58,260 nt of DNA from an uncultured beta proteobacterium (lineage in GTDB: Bacteria; Pseudomonadota; Gammaproteobacteria; Burkholderiales; SG8-41): NCBI GenBank assembly GCA_902825845.1, contig CADECM010000010.1, positions 1-58,260 of the forward strand, read 5' to 3'. The first letter of the stretch is position 1. Each line of letters begins with the position of its first letter. The notes below the pieces were generated by a model. That model was not told where the DNA came from. It saw only the letters and a program-made list of their open reading frames with translations, and made no database searches. The position numbers and the translations under genes are program-made. Positions 17,469-27,016 of the stretch are shown here, piece after piece.

Positions 17469-17558
17469 GGAGAGGTGGCAGAGTGGTTGAATGTACCGGT
17501 CTCGAAAACCGGAAAGGTCGCAAGGCCTTCGAGGGTTCGAATCCCTCCCTCTCCGCCA
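17469..17558 (+). tRNA. tRNA-Ser (anticodon CGA), encoded CCA
   Basis: The acceptor stem GGAGAGG pairs with CCTCTCC, followed by G and CCA. The anticodon stem CCGGT/ACCGG encloses the loop CTCGAAA, anticodon CGA at 17503-17505, reading UCG. A long variable arm and a T loop with GGTTCGAATCC are present, as expected for a type II tRNA of 90 nt. A truncated copy lies 130 bp upstream and an AT-rich element follows immediately. Confidence 0.97.
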
Positions 17559-17562
17559 CTAT

Positions 17563-17593
17563 TTAAGTTATTGATTTTATTCAAAAATTAATA
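17563..17593 (+). repeat. AT-rich dispersed element, copy j (after tRNA-Ser)
   Basis: Plus-strand TAAGTTATTGATTTTATTC with an A/T tail, five bases after the tRNA CCA end and before the convergent diguanylate cyclase gene. Confidence 0.6.
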
Positions 17594-17672
17594 ACCAAAA
17601 CAAACACCAGCCAGTTTTCATTCCATCTGCGTCGCGTGTGGCGAATGTATGGTTCGCGCCGCCAGTTGCCCT

Positions 17673-18812
17673 TTAGCGGGAATCCGAAAACACCACGCGG
17701 TTGCGACCGGCCTGTTTCGCCTCATACATCGCCTTGTCGGCGCGGGCGATCAGATCGGCAGCGAGCGCAGACACGTCGGATGACTTCGGCGGCCTGTGCA
17801 TTATTGCCACGCCCGCCGAGATGGTCACGCGGGTGAATTCATTGGCGGCGAGCGGCACGCTTTGGCCCTCGACAATGCGCCGGATGCGCTCGGCGGTATC
17901 CATGCCGTGCGCGTACGGGGTTGCCGGCAATAACACCACGAACTCTTCGCCCCCATAGCGCGCTACGACGTCACTGCCGCGCAACTGCAGCTTGATCAGC
18001 TTGGCCACATAGCTCAGAACCTTATCCCCGGCCTGATGCCCCAGTGTGTCATTCAGATTCTTGAAGCGGTCCACATCCAGAAACACGCACACCAGGGGCG
18101 CCCCGTTCCTGCGGGCCGCGGCAACTTCCTCCAGGCATCTGGAATCGAAATAGCGGCGATTGTGCACCCCGGTCAGGGTGTCCGTCAGGCCCGCCAGCTT
18201 CAGGCGTTCCGTGGCCAGGGCATTGTTCAGACACACGGCAACCAGTGCGGCCAGCCTTTCCAGAAAGTCCGTGCCGTCAGCCTCCTTGAATCGCGCCGGG
18301 TTGCTGCTGCCCAGATTCAGGCTGCCCATAAACCGGCCGAGGTGCACCAGGGGCAGCAATGCCACCGATTTCAGCTGACTGGCGCCGTCGACAAACAGCA
18401 ATGCCGGTGCGTCCCCGGTGCTTGCCAGCACGGGCTTCGAGTTCTGGCGGTAAATCGTCCGCAGCGGCCGGTCGTCGTCGAGAAATAGCAGTGTTTCCTC
18501 CGTCCCGCCCGCCGCGGCCGGCGAGCCAAGAATGTGGAGCACCTCGTATTGGGGATCAACCAGCGCGAGCGTCACCGCGTCGAGCTCGAACAGCGCCCGA
18601 TAATCGACCAGCAAGGTGTTGATGACCGCGGCGAGCGAGGTCGCGCCGATCACCCTGCGCTCGAGCTGGTCGAAGCGCCGCATTTTCTCCTCATTGACAC
18701 GCGCCTCTTTCAGCACGGTCGCCAACTGCGCGCGCAGTTGCATATTGGCGGTGCGCAGCAATGCAGCCGTCACGCCGTCAGAATGTTCACCGTTCGTGAC
18801 ATCATCCTGCAT
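17673..18812 (-). CDS. Diguanylate cyclase: GAF/DUF484-like sensor + GGDEF
   Basis: 379 residues from ATG 18812; longer starts up to 18890 are open. Residues about 20-55 look coiled coil (TANMQLRAQLATVLKEARVN). A GAF-like sensory domain follows (LFELDAVTLALVDPQYEVLH...SVALLPLVHLGRFMGSLNLG). The C-terminal GGDEF domain carries the active-site variant GGEEF and an inhibitory-site RGSD five residues before it, so it should make cyclic di-GMP with product inhibition. No transmembrane segment is seen, so it is probably cytosolic. The partner effector is unknown. Confidence 0.9.
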   Translation of the reverse strand: MQDDVTNGEHSDGVTAALLRTANMQLRAQLATVLKEARVNEEKMRRFDQLERRVIGATSLAAVINTLLVDYRALFELDAVTLALVDPQYEVLHILGSPAAAGGTEETLLFLDDDRPLRTIYRQNSKPVLASTGDAPALLFVDGASQLKSVALLPLVHLGRFMGSLNLGSSNPARFKEADGTDFLERLAALVAVCLNNALATERLKLAGLTDTLTGVHNRRYFDSRCLEEVAAARRNGAPLVCVFLDVDRFKNLNDTLGHQAGDKVLSYVAKLIKLQLRGSDVVARYGGEEFVVLLPATPYAHGMDTAERIRRIVEGQSVPLAANEFTRVTISAGVAIMHRPPKSSDVSALAADLIARADKAMYEAKQAGRNRVVFSDSR

Positions 18813-18901
18813 TGTGCCGCCGAGCCGGGATCCGTCGCCGATGGAAATCGTGTATTCCCCTGTTGCCCATTCGCCACTGCAACGAGACACGCAGATGACG
18901 T

Positions 18902-19414
18902 CTAACGAATAAACCGCTTCACGTAGTCCGCACCCAGGCCCACCGCTTCGTAGTGTTTGCGCGCCGCCGCGACCCGGTCAAACACATCGGTTGAACCCAC
19001 GGTCTTGCCCTGCTCGTCGCAGTAGAGCAGCGCGCCGGTGTTGTGGAACAGGGTGATCATGCTATCGCCGTCGTCCACCACCAGGGTATGCACATCGCCC
19101 GGCGGTTCGAACAGATAGCTACCCGCGGTGGCGACCCAGTCGCGTTCGAGATAACGCCAGCGGCCTTCCAGCACAAAGCCGTGAACCGGTGCGGGATGGC
19201 GGTGACGCGACACAACGCCGCCCACCGTCACTTTGACCAGATGCACCCAATAGCCCTGGCTGACATTCAGGCACAGCGGTCGCGACCAGCGGCCGGGGCC
19301 ATTCGGCACCCACAGCCGGGCATCCTCCGGCTCGCGGGCGTCCTTCAAAAAAATCTCGTCCAGCATGTCCTGCGGCACGAGCGGCGAGTAGCGGGTGGTG
19401 ATGGTGTCGGGCAT
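18902..19414 (-). CDS. Cupin, 2,4'-dihydroxyacetophenone dioxygenase-like
   Basis: 170 residues from ATG 19414, which has GAGGTG before it; a GTG at 19423 is an alternative. The cupin metal motif is present in SRHRHPAPVHGFVLEGRW, with another histidine in PPGDVHTLVV. It resembles the ChrR-like cupins named 2,4'-dihydroxyacetophenone dioxygenase family, which cleave a C-C bond beside a carbonyl. An aromatic-ketone oxygenase role is plausible but unproven. The nearest neighbour is the diguanylate cyclase, with no sign of a shared function. Confidence 0.82.
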   Translation of the reverse strand: MPDTITTRYSPLVPQDMLDEIFLKDAREPEDARLWVPNGPGRWSRPLCLNVSQGYWVHLVKVTVGGVVSRHRHPAPVHGFVLEGRWRYLERDWVATAGSYLFEPPGDVHTLVVDDGDSMITLFHNTGALLYCDEQGKTVGSTDVFDRVAAARKHYEAVGLGADYVKRFIR

Positions 19415-19423
19415 GGAGGTCAC

Positions 19424-19753
19424 CTCGGAATGATTTGTCTATGGTGAATCGGAAATATAGTCGCTAATTCCAGCACCTGCAATTCCCGCAGCCTGAGTTC
19501 GTAACGCGCAGCAACAAACCGTCATCCGTATCGTCACGCCTGCAGGTACAACATGATCGTGTAATTCGTGGGCGAATACACAGTGCTTGGCCGCATCGTG
19601 GGCGGCGAAGCTTCGACCCTGCGTTTACTCTACACTGCACGATGCCCTCGCCCCGCCTGGCGGGCGAGGGTACCCATGTCGATCTCTATGCCGTGATGCA
19701 TTCCGCAGTTTCCATCCGCCGCGCACGGCCACGCGACGTCGAACGCCGTACGC
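19424..19753. other. 330-bp gap without a recognised gene
   Basis: It lies between the cupin gene and the end of a TctC gene, both on the minus strand. Its only clear structure is the hairpin at 19645-19670. No open frame here has a recognisable product or ribosome-binding site. Confidence 0.6.
19645..19670. terminator. GC-rich hairpin, possible terminator of the Rieske/TctC transcript
   Basis: CCCTCGCCC and GGGCGAGGG pair over 9 bp around an 8-nt loop, 84 bp after the TctC stop. No T-tract follows on either strand, so it is not a classical intrinsic terminator and may only stabilise the 3' end. Confidence 0.35.
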
Positions 19754-20716
19754 TCAGGGCGTGATCGAAATGCCGCCCTTGGTGATGATCTCGCGCCATT
19801 TCACGACCTCTGCAGAAATATATTTTGCGAGTTCATCCGGCGTCGTCGCCATCGGTTCGGCGCCAAAATCGATGAAGCGTGTGCGCACCGATGCATCCGC
19901 CATCGCGGCGCCGGTCGCGCGATACAGTTTATCCACCACCGGGCGCGGCGTGCCGCGTGGTGCCACGAAGGCAAACCACGCCGCGGACACATAGCCTTTA
20001 ATGCCGGCCTCGGCAGCGGTCGGCACCTCGGGCAAAGCGGCGAGGCGTTTGTTGCTGGCGACGATCAATGGCCGCACCTGCCCGGCCTTGATCTGTCCGC
20101 GCACGTTGGGCAGCAACTGAAAGCTCACCGGCGCCTGCCCCGACACCAGGTCCGTCACCAGATTGGCGGTCACGCGATACGGCACATGCGTCATTTGCGT
20201 GCCGACGATTTGCTCGAAGAAGGCGCCGGCGAGGTGTTGGGCGCTGCCGTTGCCAACCGAGCCGTACGGCACATTGGGATTCTTGCGCACGTAATCAATC
20301 AGCTCGCCGATGGTCTGCACCGGCAGACGTGCGCTGACCACCACCACATTCGGCAGGCTCGCATACTGGGATACCGGCTGCACATCGCGCTCGGGGTCGT
20401 ACCCCAGATTGGCATACAGCGTCTTGTTGGCGGCGAGCGGCCCGGAGGCGCTCATCGCCAGGGTGTAGCCGTCGGGCGCGGCGCGCGTGACCGCCAGCGT
20501 GCCGACATTGCCGCCGGCAGAAGGGCGATTATCGACAACAAAACGTTGCCCCAGCGACTGGCTCATCGGCCCCAGCACAATGCGCGTGATGACATCGCTC
20601 GCGCTGCCGCCGGAGTACGGCAGGATCACCGTAATCTGCCGCGACGGATAATCCTGTGCGCCTGCACCGCCAGCCATCAGCATGCCCGCAACCGCCATCA
20701 ACAATCGCTGTTTCAA
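19754..20716 (-). CDS. TctC/Bug-family substrate-binding protein, coupled to Rieske oxygenase
   Basis: 320 residues from a TTG start at 20716. This start overlaps the upstream oxygenase stop in TTGA (20713-20716), has GGGAG six bases before it, and is followed by a signal peptide (LLMAVAGMLMAGGAGA); the next ATG is inside that signal. Signatures: YPSRQITVILPYSGGSASD, VVDNRPSAGGNVG, RAAPDGYTL, EVPTAAEAG. Translational coupling to a Rieske oxygenase suggests that its ligand is, or is related to, the oxygenase substrate, probably an aromatic acid (inference). Confidence 0.9.
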   Translation of the reverse strand: MKQRLLMAVAGMLMAGGAGAQDYPSRQITVILPYSGGSASDVITRIVLGPMSQSLGQRFVVDNRPSAGGNVGTLAVTRAAPDGYTLAMSASGPLAANKTLYANLGYDPERDVQPVSQYASLPNVVVVSARLPVQTIGELIDYVRKNPNVPYGSVGNGSAQHLAGAFFEQIVGTQMTHVPYRVTANLVTDLVSGQAPVSFQLLPNVRGQIKAGQVRPLIVASNKRLAALPEVPTAAEAGIKGYVSAAWFAFVAPRGTPRPVVDKLYRATGAAMADASVRTRFIDFGAEPMATTPDELAKYISAEVVKWREIITKGGISITP

Positions 20717-22008
20717 TTCACGCTCCCCGTTGTGCTGCCAAAACGTTGTTGCATCATTTCTTCGAAAGACAGTTTGCCGGATTCCAGCGCGCCGCCGGCG
20801 CGCAGCCGGTATGCCTGCGGACGGCCTGCGGCGGCGGGCGCCACGCCGTCGCGCAGTGCGCGCGCGGCGTCCAGCATGAGGCGCCGGAAATGCACGATCC
20901 CGATATCGGTCGGCGACAGGCGTTCCCGGCTGCGGTCGGCTATGTAACCCTGACTCTCCCATGCCATCTGATCCTGTTCGGCAATGCCGCGCACGCCGGT
21001 GAAGGAGCGATGTTTCTGCTCGTCGCGGTCGATCAGATAATCGTTGCCGCGGTTGCGCACGGGAACATGGCCGGGACCCAGCTCCGCCAGCTGTCCATAG
21101 CCGCCCTTTTCATAGGTCGCCCGCTCGGCGGCGGTGAGCGGCTGGTCCGGGTTCCAGCCATACACATAAATCCAGCACGCCGTGTCACTGATCGGCACCC
21201 AGGTATAGCCAAAATACGTTTCACCCGGCATCGCCGCCGGTGTCAGCGAATGCGAAGGCAGCATGAATTGGGTAATGCGCCAGTAAAGCTGATCGTCGTC
21301 CGCCCTGCGCGAGCCGCCGATGACGAAACCCGCGTCATGGTCTCTGACCACAAACTGCGGCAAGGGATCGTTGCGCAACCAGCGCAGGCGGTTTTCGTCG
21401 GCGGCAGCGCCGGGATTCACGTTGGATTGAACGCTTGGCGCAGGCATATGCAGAAACGAGAAATGCGCGGTATCGAGCGCACCTTCCATGGCATGCGCCC
21501 AGTTGCAGTCGACCAGCCGCTTGCTGACGTACCGATGCGACGCCGGCACCACACCGCATTCGAGTTGTGGCGGCTGCGCAGGCGCCGTGCCGGGCGGGCC
21601 CAGGTAGGCCCACACCATGTCCGCGAACTCGCAGGTCGGATAGGCCTTGATCGACACCTGGCCGTGATAACCCGCATCCGGCGGCACGTTGGGCATGTCG
21701 ACGCAACGGCCCGCGACATCGTATTTCCAGCCGTGATAGACGCAGCGCAGCCCGCAGTCTTCATTGCGTCCGAAGAACAGATTTGCGCCACGATGCGCGC
21801 ACTGCGGCTCCAGCAGACCGACTTGGCCACGGGTATCGCGGAAGGCGACGAGATCTTCGCTCATGATTTTGATGCGGATCGGCGGGCTGTCGGGCGCCGC
21901 CATTTCCCGCGACAAGGCGATCGGCAGCCAATGGCGGCGGAAGTACTCACCCATCGGCGTGCCCGCGCCGGTGCGGGTGAGCATATCGTTATCGGCGGCC
22001 GAAAGCAT
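20713..22008 (-). CDS. Rieske aromatic-ring oxygenase, large subunit (phthalate 4,5-dioxygenase-like)
   Basis: 431 residues. The Rieske [2Fe-2S] ligands are C70/H72 (CAHRGA) and C89/H92 (CVYHGWKYD). The catalytic non-heme iron site is in EGALDTAHFSFLH (about residues 175-187). Length and the start MLSAADNDMLTRTGAGTPMG fit the single-component phthalate 4,5-dioxygenase/vanillate demethylase-type oxygenases, which need a separate ferredoxin reductase not found here. It starts 3 bp after the serS stop and overlaps the following TctC start, so it appears to be the middle gene of a three-gene transcript. Confidence 0.92.
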   Translation of the reverse strand: MLSAADNDMLTRTGAGTPMGEYFRRHWLPIALSREMAAPDSPPIRIKIMSEDLVAFRDTRGQVGLLEPQCAHRGANLFFGRNEDCGLRCVYHGWKYDVAGRCVDMPNVPPDAGYHGQVSIKAYPTCEFADMVWAYLGPPGTAPAQPPQLECGVVPASHRYVSKRLVDCNWAHAMEGALDTAHFSFLHMPAPSVQSNVNPGAAADENRLRWLRNDPLPQFVVRDHDAGFVIGGSRRADDDQLYWRITQFMLPSHSLTPAAMPGETYFGYTWVPISDTACWIYVYGWNPDQPLTAAERATYEKGGYGQLAELGPGHVPVRNRGNDYLIDRDEQKHRSFTGVRGIAEQDQMAWESQGYIADRSRERLSPTDIGIVHFRRLMLDAARALRDGVAPAAAGRPQAYRLRAGGALESGKLSFEEMMQQRFGSTTGSVN

Positions 22009-22011
22009 GAA

Positions 22012-23322
<1,311 letters not shown>

Positions 23323-23424
23323 CTATTATCGCGGAGAATGCCCGCGCACGCATCACGTGCATCGGTGCAGCCTGCGCGTGGCGGCGGGCGGGGTAAAATG
23401 CGGGCGCTCAACCAGGGAGATACC

Positions 23425-24387
23425 GTGTTCCGTCCAACGCTCACCATTGCACTGCTTTGTGTCACGTCCAGCGTGACAGTTGCCCAGACTTATCCCTCTC
23501 GCACCGCGCGCATGGTGGTGCCCTGGACCGCCGGCGGTACCGCCGATTTGATGGCGCGCATTGCCAGCCAGAAATTTTCTGAAAGCTTCGGCCAGCAATT
23601 CGTGGTGGATAATCGCCCCGGCGCCGGTGGCCTGATCGGTACCGAACAGGTTGCCAGGGCCGCGCCCGATGGCCATACCCTGCTGCTCGCCACCACCGCG
23701 CCCAACTCGGTGGCACCCAGCCTGTATGCAAAATTGGCGTTCGACCCGGTGAAAGACTTTGCGTCGATATCGCTGATGGCAACCACCTGCTATGTGCTGT
23801 CGGTGCATCCGCAAATGGCAGCCAACAGCACGCGGCAGCTGGTGGCATTGGCCAAGTCGCGGCCCGGGCAATTGACCTTCTCTTCGCCCGGTGCGGGCAC
23901 ACCCAATCATCTGTCAGGCGAAATGTTCAAGCTGCTCACCGGCATCGATATGCAGCACATCCCCTACAAGGGCAGCGCGCAGGCGATTGCCGATGTGATC
24001 GGCGGACAGATCGCCATGAGCTTTGAAAACATCGTGGTTGCCAGTCCCTATGCCAGGGCGGGCCGCATCAAGACCCTCGCTGTCACCAGCGCAACACGCG
24101 CCAACGCCTTGCCGAACGTGCCGACCATTGCCGAATCCGGTGTACCGGGCTTTGAAGCGGTGGGCTGGTTCGGCGTGGTGGCGCCGGCAGCAACCCCGCG
24201 CGCCGTCATCACCAAACTCAATGGCGAACTCACGCGGGCACTGGCGCAACCCGACATCAAGGGACGTATTTCCACCCTCGGCGCGGAAGTCAGGCCCACC
24301 ACGCCCGAAGGCATGGATCAATTCAATCGCGCACAGATCGCGTTATGGGCCAAGGTGGTCAAAGCGTCTGGCGCCCGCATAGAATAA
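23425..24387 (+). CDS. TctC/Bug-family periplasmic substrate-binding protein
   Basis: 320 residues from GTG 23425, preceded by AGGGAGA and followed by a signal peptide (TLTIALLCVTSSVTVAQ). Signatures: YPSRTARMVVPWTAGGTAD, VVDNRPGAGGLIG, RAAPDGHTLL, VPTIAESGVPGFE. It is divergent from serS and 36 bp upstream of a LigI-like lactonase gene on the same strand, so the ligand may be a pyrone- or muconate-type aromatic-breakdown product (inference). Its stop codon lies within an AT-rich element. Confidence 0.92.
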   Translation: MFRPTLTIALLCVTSSVTVAQTYPSRTARMVVPWTAGGTADLMARIASQKFSESFGQQFVVDNRPGAGGLIGTEQVARAAPDGHTLLLATTAPNSVAPSLYAKLAFDPVKDFASISLMATTCYVLSVHPQMAANSTRQLVALAKSRPGQLTFSSPGAGTPNHLSGEMFKLLTGIDMQHIPYKGSAQAIADVIGGQIAMSFENIVVASPYARAGRIKTLAVTSATRANALPNVPTIAESGVPGFEAVGWFGVVAPAATPRAVITKLNGELTRALAQPDIKGRISTLGAEVRPTTPEGMDQFNRAQIALWAKVVKASGARIE

Positions 24388-24408
24388 CTGTTTAAAAACA
24401 ATTACTTA
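24381..24408 (-). repeat. AT-rich dispersed element, copy d (across a stop codon)
   Basis: The minus strand reads TAAGTAATTGTTTTTAAACA. It covers the TAA stop of the TctC gene (24385-24387) and ends 16 bp before the ATG of the lactonase-like gene. Confidence 0.6.
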
Positions 24409-24423
24409 CAATAGGATCGCACC

Positions 24424-25296
24424 ATGACTGTATTGCCCTTCACCATCCCCGGCTTCAATTCAAGGGTAACGCCGCCGACCGTAAAGTTTCCCGCCGGCGC
24501 CACCGACTGCCACGCGCACGTGTTCGGTCCGCAAAGCCGCTTTCCCTATCTGCCCGGCGCGGCCTATATTCCGCCCGACGCCACGCCGCAGAACTTCGCC
24601 GATATGCTGACCGCGATCGGCTGCCAGCGCGCGGTGCTGGTCCAGCCCAGCGTGTACGGTCCCGACAACGCGTGCATGGTGGCGGCGCTCAAATCCGGCG
24701 TGTTCAATTTTCGCGGCATTGCGGTGGTCGAACCCGATGTGAGTGACAAGGAACTGCAAACCCTGCACGACGCTGGCGTGCGCGGCATCCGCATCAATCT
24801 CGCCTCTGAAACCGAGGGCCTGACACTCGCGGACGGCGAGCGCCTCGCGCCGCGATTGAAAGAAATGGGCTGGCATCTGCAGTTCTTTCTCGATCTCGAA
24901 AAAATGCCGCAAGCCGAAGCCCTGCTCGCCAGCCTGAAAATCAACATCGTCATCGACCACTTTGCCAAGTGCCAGGCCGCCAATGGCGTGGATGCACCCG
25001 CGTTTCAGGCGCTGTTGCGGCTGGTAAAACGCGACAACGTCCACGCCAAACTGATGGGCGCATATTTCCTGTCGAAGAACAAACCGCAGTACCCCGAAGT
25101 CACGCCGCTGGCCCGCGCCATGGCCGCCGCCGCGCCTGACAGAATGCTGTTCGGCACCGACTGGCCGCACCCTGCCGCGCGCGAACAAATGCCCGATGAC
25201 GGCACACTGGCGGATATGTTCGGCGCGTGGGTGCCGGATGAGGCGTTGCGGAAGAAAATACTGGTGGACAATCCGGCGCGGCTTTACGGGTTTTAG
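24424..25296 (+). CDS. Amidohydrolase, 2-pyrone-4,6-dicarboxylate lactonase (LigI)-like
   Basis: 290 residues, close to LigI length. The metal-site motif is in GATDCHAHVFGP; conserved regions include AVLVQPSVYGPDN, RGIRINLASE, VIDHFAKC, and the catalytic aspartate in FGTDWPHP. LigI hydrolyses the pyrone formed in protocatechuate 4,5-cleavage and gallate pathways; related proteins act on other lactones. With the upstream TctC gene it forms a likely uptake and hydrolysis pair. Confidence 0.85.
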   Translation: MTVLPFTIPGFNSRVTPPTVKFPAGATDCHAHVFGPQSRFPYLPGAAYIPPDATPQNFADMLTAIGCQRAVLVQPSVYGPDNACMVAALKSGVFNFRGIAVVEPDVSDKELQTLHDAGVRGIRINLASETEGLTLADGERLAPRLKEMGWHLQFFLDLEKMPQAEALLASLKINIVIDHFAKCQAANGVDAPAFQALLRLVKRDNVHAKLMGAYFLSKNKPQYPEVTPLARAMAAAAPDRMLFGTDWPHPAAREQMPDDGTLADMFGAWVPDEALRKKILVDNPARLYGF

Positions 25297-25323
25297 TGCA
25301 TTCGGCAAATTGCAGGTGGGAAC

Positions 25324-25354
25324 CGGCGTTGCGCGGCAGAGCGGCGCAACGCCG
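25324..25354. terminator. Hairpin between convergent genes, possible bidirectional terminator
   Basis: CGGCGTTGCGC (25324-25334) and GCGCAACGCCG (25344-25354) pair perfectly over 11 bp with a 9-nt loop. It lies midway between the lactonase-like and creD stop codons. No T-tract is present, so termination efficiency is uncertain. Confidence 0.5.
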
Positions 25355-25370
25355 TGATGCGCACCGCGCT

Positions 25371-26780
25371 TCAGGTTGACTTCTGAACCGTTGCCTCGCC
25401 AATGCCGTTGCGATTACGCGTTGCCAGCCCCTCCCCCACCCGATACCAATCCACCTTGCGCGTGCCGACCATCACCGCGGCCAGCAGACCAAACAGCAGC
25501 ACCGATCCCAGCAGCAGCGCATGGTCTTCGGACTGCAGCAGCACGTACAGCGCGCCATACAGCAGGGCGAGCAGTGCGCCAAAGCCCAGGCCACGTCTGA
25601 AGCTCTGCAGGACGTAACTCACATAAAACGTCTGCAGTCCGATGCACGCGGCGCTGGCGATTGCATAGGCAATGTCGAAGCTGATGTGCTCGGAAAGTGA
25701 AGTCAGCAGCAGGTAGAACATCGCCAGCGCGATACCCACCAGACCGTACTGGATCGGATGTATCGCGAGGCGTTTCAACACCTCGTACAGGAAGAACGCA
25801 ATCAGTGTCAGTCCGACGAAGAGAAATCCATATTTGGCCGAGCGCTCGAGTTGCTGGTAAATGTTTGCCGGCTGTATCAGCGACACGCCAAAGCCATTGT
25901 TCGTCACCGCGCTGCACTTGTTCGCCGACGACACGCAGTCGTCGTAGAGCGATGCCAGATTGGTGGAAAAGTGCGAAGTGCGCCACCGCGCCGAAAAGCC
26001 GTCCGCCGGATTTGCCGCGCCAGCCGGCCGCGGTTCCGGCAGATAGCGACCGTAAAAGCTCGGGTGCGGCCAGTTCGATTTCAGACTGACCTGCGTGCTT
26101 TTTCCCGTGGGCACAAACCACAGACGCTCCATGCCCTGCAGTTCCAGATCGAAGGCAAAGTCGATGCCGTGGCTCTGGTCTTCCCCAAGCGCGCCCAGAT
26201 CGGCATGCATGCCCGCCGCCATGCCCGGCGCGTTGGCCCCCGATACAAAACTCACCGTGCTCGCGCCCAGTTGCAACGCCGGACTGTTCTTGATGCCGCG
26301 CGGATCGGAAACACCGACCACAAGACGCGCACGCCCGAAATCGAACGCACCACCGCCGCCCTGTGCGTAGTAACCTTTGGGAACCGCAAAGCGCCCCTTG
26401 ATCTTGAGCGGCGCGGTGTAGAGGCGCGCGGTATAGATGCCGCGGCGTTTTTCAAACGTGCTCACGTCGCCGTCGATCTCGAGTGATTCCGGCAGGAAGG
26501 CCAATGTCTCGTCGACGATCTTCTCGCTCTTCCTTTCCCGTTCGGTACCGTTCACATCCCTGACGATTTGCGACTGCATGACCCTTCGTTTGTACGGTAC
26601 CAACAGCACCGGACCCGTGATCGACTGCTCGCCGGTGGAACTTTGCGCGATCTCACTCAGCACGCCGCGTTGCGCGCTCTGCCGCTCCGCGATCAACCCC
26701 ATGATCATGGTCATGGGAATCATCAAACCAATCCCGATCAGCAATACCAGCGCGATGCGCTTCCACAGTGCAAAACTCAT
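25371..26780 (-). CDS. creD: Inner-membrane protein CreD
   Basis: 469 residues. The N-terminal membrane segment (ALVLLIGIGLMIPMTMIMGLI) is followed by a large periplasmic region with family features (RRGIYTARLYTAPLKIKGRF, WPHPSFYGRYLPE), then a C-terminal bundle of about five membrane segments (LFVGLTLIAFFLYEVLKRL, HPIQYGLVGIALAMFYLLL). CreD belongs to the CreBC regulon in enterobacteria and affects envelope integrity and beta-lactam or colicin tolerance. No creBC pair is adjacent, so regulation here is unknown. Confidence 0.93.
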   Translation of the reverse strand: MSFALWKRIALVLLIGIGLMIPMTMIMGLIAERQSAQRGVLSEIAQSSTGEQSITGPVLLVPYKRRVMQSQIVRDVNGTERERKSEKIVDETLAFLPESLEIDGDVSTFEKRRGIYTARLYTAPLKIKGRFAVPKGYYAQGGGGAFDFGRARLVVGVSDPRGIKNSPALQLGASTVSFVSGANAPGMAAGMHADLGALGEDQSHGIDFAFDLELQGMERLWFVPTGKSTQVSLKSNWPHPSFYGRYLPEPRPAGAANPADGFSARWRTSHFSTNLASLYDDCVSSANKCSAVTNNGFGVSLIQPANIYQQLERSAKYGFLFVGLTLIAFFLYEVLKRLAIHPIQYGLVGIALAMFYLLLTSLSEHISFDIAYAIASAACIGLQTFYVSYVLQSFRRGLGFGALLALLYGALYVLLQSEDHALLLGSVLLFGLLAAVMVGTRKVDWYRVGEGLATRNRNGIGEATVQKST

Positions 26781-27016
26781 TTGCGTTCTCCCCGTATCCG
26801 ATGTGAGCCGGCCACGACACCGCGGCCTGGCATGCGGGTATTACAAGGGAGCAGCGTGGCGGCGCAACGCAAAAATCGTGGCGTGGCGCGGGTCAATCAT
26901 GGCGGAAAAATGGCAATGCGCTCGAACAGCCGCACGGGTTTCAGCGAGCACGACCAGGCTCGGACTCGCCGTGTCTCACGGCCGCCGCGCCTGTTGCTCA
27001 GGCCAGGCGCGGCCCA

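Noticed and set aside
17299..17559. Open frame on the minus strand starting EREGFEPS
   Set aside because: It is the complement of the tRNA-Ser sequences; such false proteins are often predicted over serine tRNA genes.
19801..19840. AAATATATTTT patch within the TctC gene as another AT-rich element
   Set aside because: It lacks the AAGT-like start and the TGWTTTTA core, and is short.
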